Shown: positions 61,565 through 64,000 of the stretch, piece by piece
How positions within the stretch are numbered: the stretch's first letter is position 1
Layout of the letters: every line of letters begins with the position of its first letter
Assembly: GCA_030715195.1 (NCBI GenBank)
Contig: JAUYVI010000004.1
Coordinates: 396,845 to 460,844, forward strand
Length of the DNA stretch: 64,000 nt
From: Dongia sedimenti
GTDB lineage: Bacteria; Pseudomonadota; Alphaproteobacteria; Dongiales; Dongiaceae
Reading direction: 5' to 3'
Translations under genes and position numbers: made by a program
Notes under the pieces: model-generated
Database searches by the model: none
What the model saw: the letters and a program-made list of their open reading frames with translations, nothing else
Told to the model about the DNA's origin: nothing

Positions 61565-63502
61565 ATGAGCGGGGTAGCAACCGGGGGCAATGCCGGGTTG
61601 TTGAAGCGGCTGGCGGCGGGTATCGGACTGGCCAAGCCGCCGAAGAAGGCGAAGAGCGGGCTGCCCACCGGAGCCGACACCAAGACCAGCCAGACCCTGG
61701 ATCAGGCGCTCGGCTGGCTCGCGCTGGACTCGGCAAAGCGCGTGCTGGTTTCCGGCGATCGGGGCTTTCTCAACGCGGTAACGGCGAAGGCCCCCGGGCT
61801 CGTGACGACCTGGACCTCATGCCTGGTCGAAGACCTGCAGCAGGGCGCCGCAAATCCGGACCAGATCGATCTCGACGGCTACGACGCCGTGCTCTGCGGC
61901 GGCAGCCAGGCCGGCTTGAGCTTCCGCCACGCGGTCGCCCGCATGGCGGAGGTCGACTCCGGCCGGCCGGTGCATTGGGTCGGCCAGGACTGGGAATTCT
62001 GTGGCGGCACGCTGCCGGTGCCGAGCCAGGCCGAGGATGCCGAGGCGCTGCTGTTCAATCATTTCCAGCACTTCTTCGGCATCAAGGACCCGCTGCTCTT
62101 CCGGATCGAGATCTATCACGGCGCGGAGCGCAAGCACTTCACCCGGATTCTGCAGCCGAATGAATCGGTGGTGATCCGCCTCTCGGATCATTTCCCCAAG
62201 CGCAGCCAGGCGGCCTGCATCGCCGCCTTCGTCGCGCATCCCATCCTGACCCGCGGCCGCCACTATCGCCTCCGCGTCTGCGCCGACGTGTTCTGGCGCG
62301 ATTCCTTCACCACGCTCCACAGCGCCCACGAGTTCCAGCGCAGCCCAAGCCACAAGTTCGAGTTCCGCGCCTCGCAGGAAATCTTGCGATCCGGAGAGAT
62401 CGTGCTGACCGTGCCGAACTATGCCCGCGACCTGGGCGAGGACCGGGCGCTGATCGCGATCGACGGCCAGGATACGCAAACCAGAACGCGCGATTCCGCG
62501 GCCTATTTGGAAGAGGTGAAGGCCACGCGCAACGGCGGCTCTCATCCGTTCTTCGGCTGGAAGTACCGCGGCTATGGCGGTTCGTTCTGGTACAGTTTCG
62601 AGGATCAGCAGGCCTTGATGGATGGTCACCGGGGCTCGCTGTCGGCGAATCATCATGCCAGCGTGCCGGTGGAGGATCGCGCCGATTGGTCGACCACGCC
62701 CGAAGAGCTCGCCGAGCTCGCACGGTTGCGCGAAGCCGGCTTCATGGTCGAGCCCTCGCCGGTGCCCGTCGCCGGCGAGACCGACGAGTTGCAATACGGC
62801 ATCGATTTCGACAGTGCCAACCCACGTTTCAACCGGTTTCGGCTGTTCCTGTTCTCCGGCAGCGGTGCCTTTCTGGGTGAACGTGCGTTCGAGAAGACGG
62901 AGCGAGGGCCGTTCTTCCCCGGGGCGATCGTGCGTGGTTGGAACGACCCGGCCCTGGCCGATACGCGCCTCGCCATCGTCACGCCGGACTGGCAGGCGAT
63001 CAAGACCCGTCGCAAGGGCTTCAAGATCCAAAGCGACTTCATCATTCAGAATCGGCGCACCGGCGATCGCGATATCACCGAGTTTCAGACTTGCTGGAGG
63101 AACTGCGGGGTCATCGTGCCCGGAATGGCGCATTTCGGCGGCCCCGCCGCCGCCGCGTACGGGCGCACGAACCTGTTCGCCCGGGCTCGGACCGGTGGCG
63201 GCTATCGCACCGCGCTGTTGAGCATCAACGCCAGCGGCAGCGTCGGCTACAAGCGCAACGCATCGGCCGAGATCACGGTCTTCAACGCCGAGGGCAGGGC
63301 CAGGAGCGCGGGCTTCGCCATGCCGCCATTCGGCTGGCGCCTCGACTGGATCGACGATCTCATCCCCGATCTCGCGGCGCATCTCGGCAAGCCCGGCAAC
63401 GGTGCCTTGCTGGTCGGTTCGAAGAACGCCGACCTCAACGCCCAGATCGTGACCGTGTCCGACAAGGGCGCGGTCTCACTGCAGCACATGTGGGGCTACT
63501 GA
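61565..63502 (+). CDS. Large protein of unknown function
   Basis: A 645-residue protein that I do not recognise. The ATG at 61565 has AGGAGTGGGAA upstream. The N-terminal ~180 residues look like an alpha/beta fold (KRVLVSGDRGFLNAVTAKAP, then DLDGYDAVLCGGSQAGLSFR). The remainder is rich in aromatic residues and strands, with YHGAERKHFTRILQPNESVV, GWKYRGYGGSFWYSFEDQQA and two beta-sandwich-like blocks at about 410-500 and 535-645. The C-terminal SKNADLNAQIVTVSDKGAVS looks like a conserved end. There is no signal peptide. It converges with a UDP-GlcNAc 2-epimerase (4-nt gap), hinting at a role in glycan modification, but this is weak. Confidence 0.7.
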   Translation: MSGVATGGNAGLLKRLAAGIGLAKPPKKAKSGLPTGADTKTSQTLDQALGWLALDSAKRVLVSGDRGFLNAVTAKAPGLVTTWTSCLVEDLQQGAANPDQIDLDGYDAVLCGGSQAGLSFRHAVARMAEVDSGRPVHWVGQDWEFCGGTLPVPSQAEDAEALLFNHFQHFFGIKDPLLFRIEIYHGAERKHFTRILQPNESVVIRLSDHFPKRSQAACIAAFVAHPILTRGRHYRLRVCADVFWRDSFTTLHSAHEFQRSPSHKFEFRASQEILRSGEIVLTVPNYARDLGEDRALIAIDGQDTQTRTRDSAAYLEEVKATRNGGSHPFFGWKYRGYGGSFWYSFEDQQALMDGHRGSLSANHHASVPVEDRADWSTTPEELAELARLREAGFMVEPSPVPVAGETDELQYGIDFDSANPRFNRFRLFLFSGSGAFLGERAFEKTERGPFFPGAIVRGWNDPALADTRLAIVTPDWQAIKTRRKGFKIQSDFIIQNRRTGDRDITEFQTCWRNCGVIVPGMAHFGGPAAAAYGRTNLFARARTGGGYRTALLSINASGSVGYKRNASAEITVFNAEGRARSAGFAMPPFGWRLDWIDDLIPDLAAHLGKPGNGALLVGSKNADLNAQIVTVSDKGAVSLQHMWGY

Positions 63503-63506
63503 CCCG

Positions 63507-64000
63507 TCAGAGATCCCGGAAGCGCTTGTAAACCAGGGACGACCAGTCCGGGATCGCCTTCAGCACGGCCACGATCCGCGCCGAGGCTTCGCCGTCGCCG
63601 TAAGGATTGACCGTGCCCTGCGGCCGCAGCGTCAGAGCCTTCCGGAGCGCGGCGCCGATCGCCGCGCGTTCCGGCGCGCAATCGATCACCGAGCTGGCGC
63701 GCAGCCGCCCTTCCTGGCGCCGCCCGATATTCACCGTCGGCACGTCGAAGCTCGGCGCCTCGTAGAGGCCGCTCGACGAATTCCCGACCACCACCGCGGC
63801 GCGCCGCATCAGGTTGAGATAGCGCTCCGGCCCCAATGAGGCATGCGCGAAGGTGTTCGGCCGGCGCTGGGCGAAAGCCTCGATCGCCGCATTGAGCGCC
63901 CGCCCGTCCGCATCGGCATTGGCGAGGGTGAAGACGATGCCGATCGCGGGATCGATCGCCGCCAGCGCCGCCAGCAATTCGTTCAGCTGATCCAGCGACG
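63507..64000 (-). CDS. UDP-N-acetylglucosamine 2-epimerase (hydrolysing, NeuC-like), 5' end outside window
   Basis: The C-terminal ~164 residues of a GT-B-fold epimerase. Visible motifs are GNSSSGLYEAPSFDVPTVNI, GRRQEGRLRASSVIDCA and VNPYGDGEASARIVAVLKAI. This GNSSSG and DxPTVNIGxRQxGR pattern is the nucleotide-sugar site of the hydrolysing NeuC/NnaA/LegG group, as opposed to WecB (which has GxRQERPE). It makes ManNAc or a related sugar for sialic/legionaminic-type acids. The frame stays open to the window edge, so the start and catalytic N-domain lie beyond 64000. Confidence 0.85.
   Translation of the reverse strand, partial: SLDQLNELLAALAAIDPAIGIVFTLANADADGRALNAAIEAFAQRRPNTFAHASLGPERYLNLMRRAAVVVGNSSSGLYEAPSFDVPTVNIGRRQEGRLRASSVIDCAPERAAIGAALRKALTLRPQGTVNPYGDGEASARIVAVLKAIPDWSSLVYKRFRDL

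Overview
This 64 kb, GC-rich window looks like ordinary chromosome of an alphaproteobacterium, probably a member of or near Rhodospirillales. The basis is the gene families: an OmpR-type response regulator with its kinase, an LptE with an alphaproteobacterial CGWRPLY start, tandem PAS_5 proteins, a small ALECLRLAADCR protein typical of rhizobia and relatives, and a palindromic extragenic repeat of the GTGGATGCCCGGG...CATGACG type common in alphaproteobacteria. I saw no rRNA, tRNA, CRISPR array, transposase or phage gene. The genus is not determinable from what I can see.

Layout. 0-2.2 kb: a MASE4 hybrid histidine kinase. 2.4-2.8 kb: a small frameshifted gene. 2.8-11.1 kb: a polyamine-type uptake and catabolism locus made of an XRE-cupin regulator, a PotDBCA-like ABC transporter, a GT1 (UGT-like) glycosyltransferase, two tandem small cupins and a PuuB-like FAD oxidase; two copies of a structured palindromic repeat sit inside it. 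11.2-12.2 kb: an orphan exported protein. 12.4-35.7 kb: a large exopolysaccharide (EPS) locus in several operons of mixed orientation. 35.7-42.1 kb: a pentapeptide-repeat protein, a J-domain protein, an RluA-family pseudouridine synthase, a cold-shock protein, cyclopropane-fatty-acid synthase, two small proteins and two Crp/Fnr regulators. 42.3-49.2 kb: a beta-oxidation operon (ligase, thiolase, HCDH-ECH fusion, acyl-CoA dehydrogenase). 49.3-53.3 kb: an HxlR regulator with an MFS transporter, two PAS_5 paralogues and an SDR. 53.4-60.1 kb: phosphoglycerate kinase, a Nudix hydrolase, HrpB helicase and a two-component system. 60.1-64 kb: a degenerate histidine-phosphatase-like protein, LptE, a 645-residue protein I do not recognise, and the 3' part of a UDP-GlcNAc 2-epimerase.

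The EPS locus carries a sugar-phosphate initiating transferase, a Wzx-type flippase, a Wza-type export lipoprotein, a Wzz/GumC chain-length protein, a stand-alone BY-kinase-like ATPase, three glycosyltransferases, a polysaccharide deacetylase, a heparinase II/III-like lyase and three precursor enzymes (ManC type II, AlgD-like GDP-mannose 6-dehydrogenase with Cys268, UDP-xylose synthase-like decarboxylase). Together these suggest an acidic, mannuronate-containing Wzx/Wzy-type polymer, but no Wzy polymerase is visible. The unusual part is a set of ATP-dependent carboxylate-activating enzymes: three PaaK/CapK-like AMP ligases flanking wza, plus an asparagine-synthetase-family protein that has lost the glutaminase cysteine. 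This may be an undescribed system that amidates or acylates the polymer. Other notable signals are a predicted stem that would bury the cspA ribosome-binding site, a minus-strand EPS operon whose four genes all seem to start with non-AUG codons (one probably CUG), covarying repeat hairpins, and two enzymes missing catalytic residues (BY-kinase Walker A lysine; second histidine of the phosphatase).
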